36,198 nucleotides of DNA from CAZXDS01 sp964639525 (lineage in GTDB: Bacteria; Bacteroidota; Ignavibacteria; Ignavibacteriales; Melioribacteraceae). Of the stretch, positions 22,501 through 30,884 are shown in pieces (positions within the stretch are counted from its first letter, which is position 1; each line of letters starts with the position of its first letter). The DNA is taken from NCBI GenBank assembly GCA_964639525.1, contig CAZXDS010000004.1, positions 1 to 36,198 on the forward strand, given 5' to 3'. The position numbers and the translations under genes are program-made. The notes beneath the pieces are model-generated. The model searched no databases. It was given only the letters and a program-made list of their open reading frames with translations, and was not told where the DNA came from.

Positions 22501-23532
22501 TTATTCTTTTTTGTTTTCTGATTTCAAAAGTTTCTTCATCTCACGGTCAAAATCAGATATGTACTTTTTATCTTCTGCATTTCTGTACTTTTTATACTCA
22601 GCTTTTGCTTTGTTAAGTGCCTCTTGATGACTTGTTCTCCCAGAATTATTTAACAGTGCTTTCCTGCTTGTTTTTAAAAACTCGTCTAACCTTTCAATCC
22701 AATCCTTCATTTTCATTGGTATTTCATCCATTGCTTGAAGTTCTGCGAAATCGAGATACATGGATACTATAAGATTCAATTGTTTTAGCTCTTTCTCTGT
22801 TAGATAATTCTTTGCAATTCCAATATCACGAGTGGTTATATATTTACCTTTAAAATTTGTTAGTCCTAAAAATGGTTTCTTTGCATCAACTCTTTCATTT
22901 ATCATTTCAGCAGCTGTTTTACCGTGAATGGCATAGTGTATTTTATTTTGAACCGTGGCAAAAAATTCTTTTGTTAACTCATCGTTATTTTTGTAATCTA
23001 TGCTTGTAGCATAAATGTCTGTAACTTTTTGATAAAAATTTCGTTCGCTACTTCTAATATCACGGATTCGTTGAAGAAGTTCTTCAAAGTATCTTGACCT
23101 TGCACCTTCTTGCTTCAACCGGTCATCATCCATTGTAAAGCCTTTTACAATATACTCGTGTATCCTTTTGGTTGCCCATTGTCTGAATTTGGTGCCTTGT
23201 TTAGATTTTACTCTGTATCCTACAGAAACAATTACATCGAGATTATAGTATTTTACTTCTTTAGTTTGGGTTTTTCCTTTAATTGCTCCATGTTGAGTGG
23301 TGTGTCGGAAATTCCGACATACCTCTTTTTCGTTTAATTCATCTTCTTTGAAAATGTTTCCAATATGTTCGGTTATCGTTGTTCTACCTTTCCCAAATAA
23401 TTGTGATATCTGTTCTTGAGTTAACCAAACGGTTTCATCTTCCAATTGAACTTGAAGTTTTGTTGTACCGTCCGGAGCTTCATAAATTATTATTTCTGAG
23501 TTATTTTCAATCAATTTAATTTTTTTTATCAA
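22501..23532 (-). CDS. RhuM-family protein
   Basis: The 343-residue product belongs to the RhuM family, named after a Salmonella SPI-3 gene and spread widely on accessory DNA. The N-terminal part has a DNA-binding-like region, VWLTQEQISQLFGKGRTTITEHI (residues about 35-57), followed by KYYNLDVIVSVGYRVKS and FRQWATKRIHEYIVKG, the strongest family marks. The C-terminal half is helical and highly charged. Its biochemical role is not established. The TTG start at 23532 follows two in-frame TAA codons, so no longer form exists. The gene sits between two copies of a lipoprotein promoter segment, which suggests acquisition or rearrangement. The codon use and base composition are not obviously different by eye. 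Confidence 0.88.
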   Translation of the reverse strand: MIKKIKLIENNSEIIIYEAPDGTTKLQVQLEDETVWLTQEQISQLFGKGRTTITEHIGNIFKEDELNEKEVCRNFRHTTQHGAIKGKTQTKEVKYYNLDVIVSVGYRVKSKQGTKFRQWATKRIHEYIVKGFTMDDDRLKQEGARSRYFEELLQRIRDIRSSERNFYQKVTDIYATSIDYKNNDELTKEFFATVQNKIHYAIHGKTAAEMINERVDAKKPFLGLTNFKGKYITTRDIGIAKNYLTEKELKQLNLIVSMYLDFAELQAMDEIPMKMKDWIERLDEFLKTSRKALLNNSGRTSHQEALNKAKAEYKKYRNAEDKKYISDFDREMKKLLKSENKKE

Positions 23533-23535
23533 TTA

Positions 23536-23643
23536 TTAATGAATACAGTATCGGATAATCGACACCTTTTTTAATATCAATATTTTTATCACAATAAATA
23601 GAATAAAACGACTCAAAAACATTACATATTTTTTATAGTTCAT
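23536..23643 (-). pseudogene. Fragment of a duplicated lipoprotein gene (5' end only)
   Basis: From ATG at 23641-23643 the frame reads MNYKKYVMFLSRFILFIV and stops after 35 codons. The first eleven residues equal the start of the intact lipoprotein at 22345. A small deletion then shifts the frame, although the DNA continues to resemble it for another 20 or so bases (TCTATTTATT then GTGATAA). It is therefore the broken end of a duplicate. Its stop codon lies three bases before the RhuM start, so its old promoter may now drive RhuM. Confidence 0.7.
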
Positions 23644-23657
23644 AAAATCCTCAAGTG
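23615..23657 (-). repeat. 43-bp direct repeat, copy upstream of RhuM
   Basis: Identical to 22317-22359 over 43 bases and in the same orientation. It contains the same start codon and upstream region as the intact lipoprotein gene. Between this repeat and 23809 the homology is interrupted only by the 121-bp family-B element and its target duplication. Confidence 0.85.
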
Positions 23658-23684
23658 TGAGTGCAAGAATATTACAATTATTTA

Positions 23685-23805
23685 TGAGTCCACTCTAAAA
23701 AGCCCCAAACGGACTAAAGTCCATTTGGGGAAGTTCGTTTTTAGTCTGTTTCCCCACGACTGAAGTCGTGGGTTAGTCAAAATATTACTTTTTAGAATGG
23801 ACTCA
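23685..23805. mobile_element. Family-B MITE-like element, copy 2 (121 bp)
   Basis: Same length as copy 1 (5899-6019), same ends and same two hairpins. It differs at only three positions that I can see (one G-to-A in the first hairpin, a GATTAG/GGTTAG change and an A/C change after it). TTTA flanks both sides (23681-23684, 23806-23809). The site without the element is present at 22378-22390, where AATTATTTATGGT is continuous, so the insertion point and the 4-bp duplication are directly confirmed. No gene inside. Bases 23810-23930 show nothing else. Confidence 0.9.
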
Positions 23806-23930
23806 TTTATGGTATTAATATTTATCATATTTTTAATAATTTATAATCAAACCTAATGAAGAAGCAAATATAATTCAAACACATCGTATCCAAAAATTTA
23901 TTTGAAATTCGGATTAGAATTGAGACCGAA

Positions 23931-24317
23931 TTACTTCCCATTATTTTTAGTATAGATAATTGCAACACAAGTTACGTAGTTTTCCGAATGGCTCATTGAT
24001 ATTTGCAATAGTTTGTTATCACCGAGAAAATTTTTTAGATTTCCTTTTAATTCTACTTTTGGCAGACCTGATTTTTCGTTATAAATATCAATGTCTTTCC
24101 ACCTGAATCCTTTGCTCCATCCCGTAGCGAGTGCTTTCGCTATTGCTTCCTTTGCAGCGAATCGCGCTGCGAGATGCTGATTTTTATTCGCCTTTGCGAG
24201 TGAATAATCCAATTCCCTTTGTGTGAAAATTTTATTTAAAAATCTGTCCCCGAATCGCTCAACACTTTTGGCAATTCTTTCAATCTCGATAATATCAATA
24301 CCGATTCCAAATACCAT
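23931..24317 (-). CDS. acpS: Holo-[acyl-carrier-protein] synthase
   Basis: AcpS moves the 4'-phosphopantetheine arm from CoA to a serine of acyl carrier protein, using Mg2+. The 128-residue length is typical. The Mg-binding aspartate is D8 in GIGIDIIEIERI and the second motif is ARFAAKEAIAKAL (51-63) with E57. The C-terminal region has the usual ISMSHSENYVTCVAI. The start has GAGGT seven bases before ATG. It is the last gene of a minus-strand run with the CNNM-like, small membrane and MCE genes, with a 30-base gap to the MCE gene. Confidence 0.95.
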   Translation of the reverse strand: MVFGIGIDIIEIERIAKSVERFGDRFLNKIFTQRELDYSLAKANKNQHLAARFAAKEAIAKALATGWSKGFRWKDIDIYNEKSGLPKVELKGNLKNFLGDNKLLQISMSHSENYVTCVAIIYTKNNGK

Positions 24318-24347
24318 TCAATTTACCTCAAAGTACGCAACCTTAAA

Positions 24348-25256
24348 TTAAAAAATATGAGCATCCACATTCAGTCCGTCTTTCTTTAGCTGTTCAGTAA
24401 AAATTTTTGTTAACTCTTGTAGTTGATTCAAAGTTGCAATTAATTTAGAGTAAACATCTTTGTCATATAACATTTTTCCTAAATTATTTTTACTACTTTT
24501 GGTCTCATCAAGAACTGCGTTAGCCGATGATATGAACAATTTAGATTCGGTTACTAATTCATTCATCCGTTTAAATAAAATAGGAATTTGTAATTTGTTT
24601 TCTTGAACAGTTTCATTAACTGTTTTTGTTAAATTATTTCCATTATAAATCAGCGACTTAAAACTCTTTTTATTTTCATCAATAACGGATGTAATATTTT
24701 CAGTCAGTTTGTTCAAACCTTTCAGAGACAAAATCATTTCCCTTTTAATATCTCCGCCTGACATTAAGTCGTTAACTAAGCCAAGAGTAATTTTCGCATC
24801 TTTCACCATTGTAACTAAATCGGTTTGCACCGAACTCAACGCAGCAATCGCGGTTGAGATATCGCCCGGGAAATAACCCAATTGAATTGAAGAATAATTT
24901 AGTTCGGATTTAGTTGTTCCCTGTGAAATGGATATCTTTTTTCCGCCCATCATATCAAGCATTAATAAAGAAAAAGTAGCATCGGAGTGCAAATGAATTT
25001 CTTTAGGAATTTCAATAGTAACCCTTACCGAATTATCGTTTAATTTAATATTTTTAACTTTACCGGAACGAACTCCATTTATTGCAACCGGATCACCCAG
25101 CTCCAAACCCGGGACCGATGAGAACTCTATTCCAATTTGCCTATTATCTGCAAATATTGAAATATCCTTCACCCAAATAACCAACCACACAAACAAAAGT
25201 GTGCCTACAAAAACGGTCATTCCAACTTTAATTTCAGATCTTCTTTTTGATTGCAT
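24348..25256 (-). CDS. MCE (MlaD-like) lipid-transport domain protein
   Basis: The 302-residue protein has one N-terminal membrane helix (about 13-33) and then an MCE domain (about 37-115) with VPGLELGDPVAINGVRSGKV. The long C-terminal part is helical. MCE proteins form hexameric rings or tubes that carry phospholipids between the inner and outer membranes. They normally work with a permease (MlaE) and an ATPase (MlaF), but no such genes are next to it. Its start overlaps the previous gene by 23 bases. Genes for the permease and ATPase may lie elsewhere. The MCE assignment is good, the cargo is inferred. Confidence 0.88.
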   Translation of the reverse strand: MQSKRRSEIKVGMTVFVGTLLFVWLVIWVKDISIFADNRQIGIEFSSVPGLELGDPVAINGVRSGKVKNIKLNDNSVRVTIEIPKEIHLHSDATFSLLMLDMMGGKKISISQGTTKSELNYSSIQLGYFPGDISTAIAALSSVQTDLVTMVKDAKITLGLVNDLMSGGDIKREMILSLKGLNKLTENITSVIDENKKSFKSLIYNGNNLTKTVNETVQENKLQIPILFKRMNELVTESKLFISSANAVLDETKSSKNNLGKMLYDKDVYSKLIATLNQLQELTKIFTEQLKKDGLNVDAHIF

Positions 25257-25602
25257 TATTATCCAAAATACTTTTTAATTTTTTATAATCTAATTCCGAT
25301 ACTATTGAATCTTTAACAATATTTTTCATCTCTGCATAAAATTCAGATACTTGATTGGAAATATCTTCAATTTTTCTATCTTTTAATGTATTAAAATAAT
25401 TAATAACTTCTGTTTTTAATGAATCGGCATACTTATTCGGGACAAACTCTTTAAATTTTTCATCAACCGTTTCCTTCACAAACACAAGGGCTTCAGCTTT
25501 ACGATTATTCCAAAAATCCTCACCGTATTTGTCAATTATATAAATTACTATACCGAGAATAATAGGGATAAGAATAACAATTTTTAGACATCCCTTTTTC
25601 AC
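25234..25602 (-). CDS. Small single-helix membrane protein, unknown
   Basis: The 122-residue product has one membrane helix near its N terminus (IVILIPIILGIVIYII) and a charged, helix-rich remainder facing one side. It begins with GTG in a GTGA overlap with the CNNM-like gene (stop TGA 25599-25601) and ends inside the MCE gene, so all three are translated as one unit. No family is recognised. By position it might be an accessory factor of the MCE protein. Confidence 0.6.
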   Translation of the reverse strand: MKKGCLKIVILIPIILGIVIYIIDKYGEDFWNNRKAEALVFVKETVDEKFKEFVPNKYADSLKTEVINYFNTLKDRKIEDISNQVSEFYAEMKNIVKDSIVSELDYKKLKSILDNNAIKKKI

Positions 25603-26888
25603 TTTTCTCCATTTTCAATTTGAGTAATTTCAATTAAAACTTTCTCAATTCTGTTGTTATCAATTTCCTTTACTGTAAATTTCACACCGCTAACTTCGAA
25701 AAAATATCCTTGGCTCGGGATTGTTCCTGCATGATTAAATATAAATCCGCCCACAGTATCATAATCATCATTTTCAGCCGATAAATCTACTCCAAGCAAT
25801 TCGTTAATTTCATCGATCGCTGTTTTGCCAAGTACAATATAGGAAGTATCATCCAACTTTGTAATCTCGGCAACCTCCTTGTCGTACTCATCTACAATTT
25901 CACCAACAATTTCTTCAAGAATATCTTCAAGTGAAATTAGCCCGGCAGTTCCTCCATACTCATCCACTACAATGCCAACATGCATTCTTTTCAATTTAAA
26001 TTCTTGAAATAATTCACTAATCAACTTTGTTTCAGGAACAAACATTGCTTTACGCGCAATTTCTTTTAGATTAACCTTGACATTTTTATCAGATTGTCGA
26101 ACAAACCGAAGCATATCTTTTGCATAAATAATTCCAATAATATTATCCAAACTTTCATCATAGAGCGGAATTCTACTATGCCCTGAATCATTAATAATTT
26201 CCAATAATTCTTCAATCCCGGTTTCTTTAGAAACAGCAGTAAGATCAACTCGCGGAGTCATAACTTCTCTTGACATAACGGACTTAAAAGACACAATGCC
26301 GTGTATAAGTTCTTGTTCCTCCTCCTCGATAGTACCCTTCTCAACTCCCAAGTCCGCAAGTTCTGTCAACTCGGAAATTAAAATAGCAGTTTTGTTTATT
26401 GGATATTTTATCTTTGAGAAAATTGACTTCATGCTTTCAGTTAAAATTTTAGCGACAGGGTAAAATATAATACTGCTCCAATAGAGGGGAAAGCTTACAA
26501 TTCGTGCAAACTTCATCGGTGATTTTGAAGCCCAAATTTTCGGGGTTATTTCTCCAACCAATAGAATTACTATTGTTAAACCAATTATTTGCAGAAGTAA
26601 AATTAGATCCACTGAATATCCGTACAGTTTGGCAAATTGCAAAGCAATTGAAACTGAAATAATTGAAGCGGCAACATTAAATAAAGTATTGCCGAGCAGA
26701 ATAGTAATCAACAACCGGCGTGGTGAATTTAGAAGGCTAATTAAATATTTATTATTCAAACTATCATTATTCTGTTTTAACTTTTTCACATTCAAGGAAA
26801 AAAGGGCAACCTCAGAGCCGGAAAATAGTGCAGAGAAAACAAGTAGAAAAAATAAAATAATTAGCTGAATCACGAAGGAAGTTTCCAA
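25599..26888 (-). CDS. CNNM/CorC (HlyC) family membrane protein with CBS pair
   Basis: The 429-residue product has an N-terminal DUF21/CNNM membrane domain with LFSALFSGSEVALFSLN and three or four helices up to about 180. Two CBS domains follow (about 200-325), with VMTPRVDLTAV and a second repeat. The C-terminal CorC_HlyC transporter-associated domain is about 340-425 (VLGKTAIDEINELLGV). Family members affect Mg2+/Co2+ efflux and were once called haemolysins. The first codon is TTG at 26888 without a good ribosome site, and GTG (residue 6) is an alternative. It heads the operon ending in acpS. Confidence 0.9.
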   Translation of the reverse strand: METSFVIQLIILFFLLVFSALFSGSEVALFSLNVKKLKQNNDSLNNKYLISLLNSPRRLLITILLGNTLFNVAASIISVSIALQFAKLYGYSVDLILLLQIIGLTIVILLVGEITPKIWASKSPMKFARIVSFPLYWSSIIFYPVAKILTESMKSIFSKIKYPINKTAILISELTELADLGVEKGTIEEEEQELIHGIVSFKSVMSREVMTPRVDLTAVSKETGIEELLEIINDSGHSRIPLYDESLDNIIGIIYAKDMLRFVRQSDKNVKVNLKEIARKAMFVPETKLISELFQEFKLKRMHVGIVVDEYGGTAGLISLEDILEEIVGEIVDEYDKEVAEITKLDDTSYIVLGKTAIDEINELLGVDLSAENDDYDTVGGFIFNHAGTIPSQGYFFEVSGVKFTVKEIDNNRIEKVLIEITQIENGEK

Positions 26889-26928
26889 AAATTAACTAAA
26901 CCTCAAATTGTTAAACAAAACCAAATAA

Positions 26929-26986
26929 AACCCTTTTAAAATATCAAAAAAATGTATTTGCTACACATCCTAATTCTAAAAGGGTT
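26929..26986 (-). terminator. Terminator after ssb
   Basis: On the minus strand AACCCTTTTA (from 26986) pairs exactly with TAAAAGGGTT (to 26929) around a 38-base A/T loop and is followed by TTATTTGGTTTTG. It lies between the ssb stop (27048) and the CNNM-like gene, so it likely separates the two transcripts. The long loop makes it weaker than usual. Confidence 0.5.
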
Positions 26987-27047
26987 CTAATTTAAAAATC
27001 CAACAGTTATCGTTACAAAATCATGCTGCAATAAAGAGAATAGTAAT

Positions 27048-27476
27048 TTAGAACGGTAAATCGTCCTCAGTTGCCGGTGCAGTGGCTGCAGGTGCTGATG
27101 AAGACTCAAAATTTGAATTAGATGCCGCACTTGAATTACCGGAACCGCGAGGATCCAAAGGAATTAATTTTTCAGATACAATTTCTGTAACATATCTTTT
27201 ACCGCCATCCTTTGCTTCATAAGAACGGGTTTGAATTCTTCCTTCAACAAAGAATTTTGCACCTTTAACTAATTTTTCCTTCATAAAATCAGATAAACTC
27301 CACGAAACAACATTGTGCCATGTTGTTTCTTCAACCCAATTATCATCTTTACCTTTGTAACTTTGTGTTGTTGCAATTGAGAAAGAAGAAACGGATTTGT
27401 TGTTTGTTGTAAACCGATGTTCAGCATCTTTGCCGAGATTACCAAGAAGCATAACCTTATTTAGTGAAAAAGCCAT
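27048..27476 (-). CDS. ssb: Single-stranded DNA-binding protein
   Basis: The 142-residue product has an OB fold with KVMLLGNLGKDAEHRF, ATTQSYKG and TTWHNVVSW. A Ser/Ala-rich linker follows, ending in the acidic tip DDLPF that docks other repair and replication proteins. It protects single-stranded DNA as a tetramer. The ribosome site is strong (AAAGGAGGT). It stands alone between two terminators or gaps and not with rpsF/rpsR. Confidence 0.96.
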   Translation of the reverse strand: MAFSLNKVMLLGNLGKDAEHRFTTNNKSVSSFSIATTQSYKGKDDNWVEETTWHNVVSWSLSDFMKEKLVKGAKFFVEGRIQTRSYEAKDGGKRYVTEIVSEKLIPLDPRGSGNSSAASNSNFESSSAPAATAPATEDDLPF

Positions 27477-27575
27477 CGTACCTCCTTTAATTATTGTTAT
27501 CGAAAATTGAAAAATAATAAATTGTTTATTCTTTTACAGCAAGTAATACTAAAATTTGAAAATAAAATAAATGCT

Positions 27576-28004
27576 TTACTTGTTTAAGACAAAAGCATCA
27601 TTAAACTCTTTCATCTTCCAAAGTTTATCTCTTACAGTCTCAGCCTTTAATCGGGAGGAAAAAACAGGTAATTGTACTACAAATAAATCAACACTATTAC
27701 TGAATGATATTTTCATCTGCCATTCAATTTTTGATTGATTCAGATTAACAAATTTTTCTGCTTTGTCTTTTGTAGAAAAAGCCCCAACTTGAACTATAAA
27801 TCCTGATGTTGAATCAATTTGAGCAGGCGAAGTAATATCTATGGAATCGTTACTATTAGCGAGTGTATCATCATTCACAACATCATCAAAAACATAAATT
27901 TCTTGTCCGTTATCTTGTGAATTATCCTTTGTGGATTCTGTAGATGATGAACATCCAATGAAGTGAACTAAGAGTAATAATATAAGAAAATTTAATTTTT
28001 TCAT
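27576..28004 (-). CDS. SPOR-domain lipoprotein
   Basis: The 142-residue product has a lipobox FIGC (cysteine at residue 18). A low-complexity acidic linker follows, and then a SPOR domain from about residue 66 with FIVQVGAFSTKDKAEKF. SPOR domains bind peptidoglycan stripped of stem peptides, as at division sites. It therefore probably marks cell-wall remodelling from a membrane anchor. It stands alone. Confidence 0.85.
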   Translation of the reverse strand: MKKLNFLILLLLVHFIGCSSSTESTKDNSQDNGQEIYVFDDVVNDDTLANSNDSIDITSPAQIDSTSGFIVQVGAFSTKDKAEKFVNLNQSKIEWQMKISFSNSVDLFVVQLPVFSSRLKAETVRDKLWKMKEFNDAFVLNK

Positions 28005-28015
28005 ATTAAAAAATT

Positions 28016-28042
28016 AAGGATGGACAAAATTTGTCCATCCTT
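28016..28042 (-). terminator. Strong terminator after the GDSL lipoprotein gene
   Basis: AAGGATGGACAAA is followed after one base by TTTGTCCATCCTT, a perfect 13-bp stem. On the minus strand the T-run AATTTTTTAATATG follows. It begins 12 bases after the stop codon of the GDSL gene. Confidence 0.85.
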
Positions 28043-28054
28043 AAAATAATTAGA

Positions 28055-29542
28055 TTAAAATCTAAAATTATCAAAAGCATGAAGCGGGAAAGAAACAACT
28101 CCATATTTTCCAACTTTAGGTGCAGTGCCCGAAGAAAGGACCAAACTACCGGGAAGAGTAGATACATTTACTTCCGGTATTTTTGCACTGTACTTTAAAT
28201 TAATTGCTTTAATAAATTGATTAGCTATTATTCCATAACCTTGTGTGGTTGGATGTACGCCATCAAGACCAAATACACCTCCGGTAACGTAAGCATTTGA
28301 AAAATTAACCCCATCTGCAACATAACCGTTAACAGTATTATTAAAGAAAGCATGAATATCAACAAAGGCAAATCCATACTGTGCAGCTTGTGCAGCAATA
28401 TCACTATTAAAACTGTTAGTCACACTTTTCACTTCTGCGATTTCGCCTTGGTCCAAAACAAATTTACCCGGTAACGGATTCACCGGACTAAAACCGAAAG
28501 CAGTTGTTACATCGTAGTTTGCAGGAACAGCAGTGCCTGTAGCAGTATAATATGCTCCGGTAGTATCACCAAGCAACGATGAAAATGAACCGAACGATAA
28601 TGTAAACAACACAGTTAAATTTCTTACCGTTGATGAATCAGCAAATCCAATTTTGGCGGGGAAAACCCCAAAATTGGAACCATTTTCACTTTCATATATA
28701 ACATCACCTGAAGCATCAAACGGCAAACCTAATTGTCGTAAACCTGCTTGACCCGCAGCAATAGTTGACCATGGTGCCCCGACTGCGAGCTGAGGTCCAA
28801 CTGTTGTAAAAAATGGAATTGAAGTTATATTCGGAATATTTGCAAGAGCAGCTTTTGCTCCGCTTTGTGCAAGAGCACCGGCAAATTGAGCATACAAAGT
28901 TCTGAAGGTTGCTTCCGGAGTAAAAGGCAATGTCCCGCCTGTAGTTGCATAACCGAGAATGTCATTGTTTCCAATCCACCCAAGAACAAAAGTAGGCTGT
29001 AAGCTTAACGCTTGTTCCAATGGAGTTGTCGGTGTTGCAGCATTTTGATTTCTTAATACCAAATCAATAAAAACATTGTCTCCTGAAAAAGCGGAGGGGG
29101 ATGTTTTTGTTAAAAGTACATCAGCCAAAATTATTCCGGGTATTCCCATATTGTTGTATGGTTTGGAATAATCTGCATTTAAAGGCGTACCGCTTGCAGT
29201 GTTAATTGTGAATGCAAATGGATTGAGTGATGTTACTTCCATCCTACCATCTGTCGGACCTACATGATGCATACCGGGGTCACTAACAAGTGGTTGTTCG
29301 TATGAAGTATGAACTTGCTGTGCAATTAAATTTCCAAAAGAATAATCTTGAGATGATTTATACAACGAACCCTGCTGATATCCGGCAGTTAAACTGTTGC
29401 CAATTGATACTAATGTAGTAAAGTTAGCATCGCCCGTACTTGGAGCAGCAGGAGCAGTTAAATCATTTCTATCTTCACAGCCAATAAATACAAGAAGTGA
29501 AGAAATTACTAATACAAATAATAGTTTATATATTTTTTTCAT
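28055..29542 (-). CDS. SGNH/GDSL-family hydrolase lipoprotein
   Basis: The 495-residue product carries a lipobox VFIGC (C22). Its catalytic blocks follow the SGNH order: block I SIGNSLTAG (S50; asparagine replaces the usual aspartate), block III WIGNNDILG (about 189-197), and block V DGVHPTTQGY with D427 and H430. Together these form a Ser-Asp-His lipase/esterase site on the cell surface or in the periplasm. It sits 15 bases downstream of a FadL-type porin gene with AGGAG before its ATG. I infer that it cleaves an external ester or lipid whose fatty acid the porin imports. No substrate is known. Confidence 0.82.
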   Translation of the reverse strand: MKKIYKLLFVLVISSLLVFIGCEDRNDLTAPAAPSTGDANFTTLVSIGNSLTAGYQQGSLYKSSQDYSFGNLIAQQVHTSYEQPLVSDPGMHHVGPTDGRMEVTSLNPFAFTINTASGTPLNADYSKPYNNMGIPGIILADVLLTKTSPSAFSGDNVFIDLVLRNQNAATPTTPLEQALSLQPTFVLGWIGNNDILGYATTGGTLPFTPEATFRTLYAQFAGALAQSGAKAALANIPNITSIPFFTTVGPQLAVGAPWSTIAAGQAGLRQLGLPFDASGDVIYESENGSNFGVFPAKIGFADSSTVRNLTVLFTLSFGSFSSLLGDTTGAYYTATGTAVPANYDVTTAFGFSPVNPLPGKFVLDQGEIAEVKSVTNSFNSDIAAQAAQYGFAFVDIHAFFNNTVNGYVADGVNFSNAYVTGGVFGLDGVHPTTQGYGIIANQFIKAINLKYSAKIPEVNVSTLPGSLVLSSGTAPKVGKYGVVSFPLHAFDNFRF

Positions 29543-29557
29543 TTTTATTTTCTCCTC

Positions 29558-30805
29558 TTAAAACTTAAATGATAAATCAACTGCAATGAGATGAGCATAA
29601 GTATTATAAACACCGTTAAAAGGAGAAATACCATCAGTATAATTAATTTTTGAAGTCGAGATTGTCCTTTCATCAACACGTAGATATAAATATGCAAAAT
29701 CAATTGCAACATTGTCGGTAATGTTGTAGCCGATACCGCCATTGAAACCAAATCTGTTTGCATCGGGTAAAGTCGGTTCAGCATATTCATCAGCTACAGG
29801 AGAATGGTCGTAAAGAACACCGCCGCGTAATGTAACTTTATTGTTTAAAACATACTCTCCGCCAAGTCTCAGGATATATGTATCGCTATAATTTCTCGGT
29901 GTTGATAAAACAAATGGAGAACCGCCGACTTTAAAATCATTAAAAGTTACTTCAAGTTTATCGTAACTCGACCAGCCAACCCATTGATAATCAAAAGATA
30001 ATAAAAAATTGTTTGTCGGTTTAAATGCAACACCTGCCGTTAGACCCGCAGGAGTAGTTAAATTGGCATCAATACTTCCTGTTGGTATTTGTCCATTAAA
30101 TTGCGGTGGATTTTGTGAGGTTGCAGTTCCTGTAAAATCAAGACTGTATTGACTTTTGTACGAAGCACCGAAAGAGAGATTATCGGAAGCTTTCCAAAGG
30201 AAACTCGCATTAAAAGCAACGGCATTAGCTGTACCTTCAAGATCAATAACTGCGTCCCCTGAAAATGGGGCTAAACTAGTAGCCTTTTGTATTGTTACAG
30301 TTCCGTGCGCATAACTAACACCGGCACTTAAACTTAATCCTTTTGCTATTTCATAAGCAGCTACAAAATGAAATGCAAAAGTTTGTACTTCAGTATCTAA
30401 TGCTAAATAACGCCCAACCCAATCGTTGTCCCATCTTGTACCAAGACCGAATGGATTATTTGCACCCAAACCAATAGCAAATTTACTATTAATTTTTTTT
30501 GTGATATAAAAATTGTAAGGTGTAAAAGTTTGTTTCTGCATATCGTACTGTGTAATATCAGGGCTTACTCCCCTAAATGTTGATCGTGGAATAATTGCTG
30601 TTGCACCCACCATTAATTGTGTTCCATCCAACTGAACAATACCGGCAGGGTTAAACCACACTGCTGATGCATCGTTTGCAACCGCTGTAAATGCCCCTGA
30701 CATTGCCATTGCACGTGCACCATGCTCATTAATTTGAAATCCTCCGGCAAATATTTGACTGGAAAGAATCAAAAAAAATGCTAATAATGAAATAGATCTT
30801 TTCAA
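29558..30805 (-). CDS. OmpP1/FadL-family outer-membrane channel
   Basis: The 415-residue protein has a signal peptide, followed by GFQINEHGARAMAMSGAFTA, NDASAVWFNPAGI and later strands with NPFGLGTRW, which define the FadL/TodX family. FadL is a beta-barrel that lets long-chain fatty acids or other hydrophobic compounds through the outer membrane. The mature end YAHLIAVDLSFKF has the C-terminal phenylalanine of outer-membrane proteins. The TTG start is supported by AGGAGG seven bases upstream. It forms a two-gene operon with the GDSL hydrolase. Confidence 0.93.
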   Translation of the reverse strand: MKRSISLLAFFLILSSQIFAGGFQINEHGARAMAMSGAFTAVANDASAVWFNPAGIVQLDGTQLMVGATAIIPRSTFRGVSPDITQYDMQKQTFTPYNFYITKKINSKFAIGLGANNPFGLGTRWDNDWVGRYLALDTEVQTFAFHFVAAYEIAKGLSLSAGVSYAHGTVTIQKATSLAPFSGDAVIDLEGTANAVAFNASFLWKASDNLSFGASYKSQYSLDFTGTATSQNPPQFNGQIPTGSIDANLTTPAGLTAGVAFKPTNNFLLSFDYQWVGWSSYDKLEVTFNDFKVGGSPFVLSTPRNYSDTYILRLGGEYVLNNKVTLRGGVLYDHSPVADEYAEPTLPDANRFGFNGGIGYNITDNVAIDFAYLYLRVDERTISTSKINYTDGISPFNGVYNTYAHLIAVDLSFKF

Positions 30806-30884
30806 AGTAGATCCTCCTATGTTAATTGATAATTAAACAACTAATTAATATAACTATTTAAAATAATGAAAATCAAATTGATTA

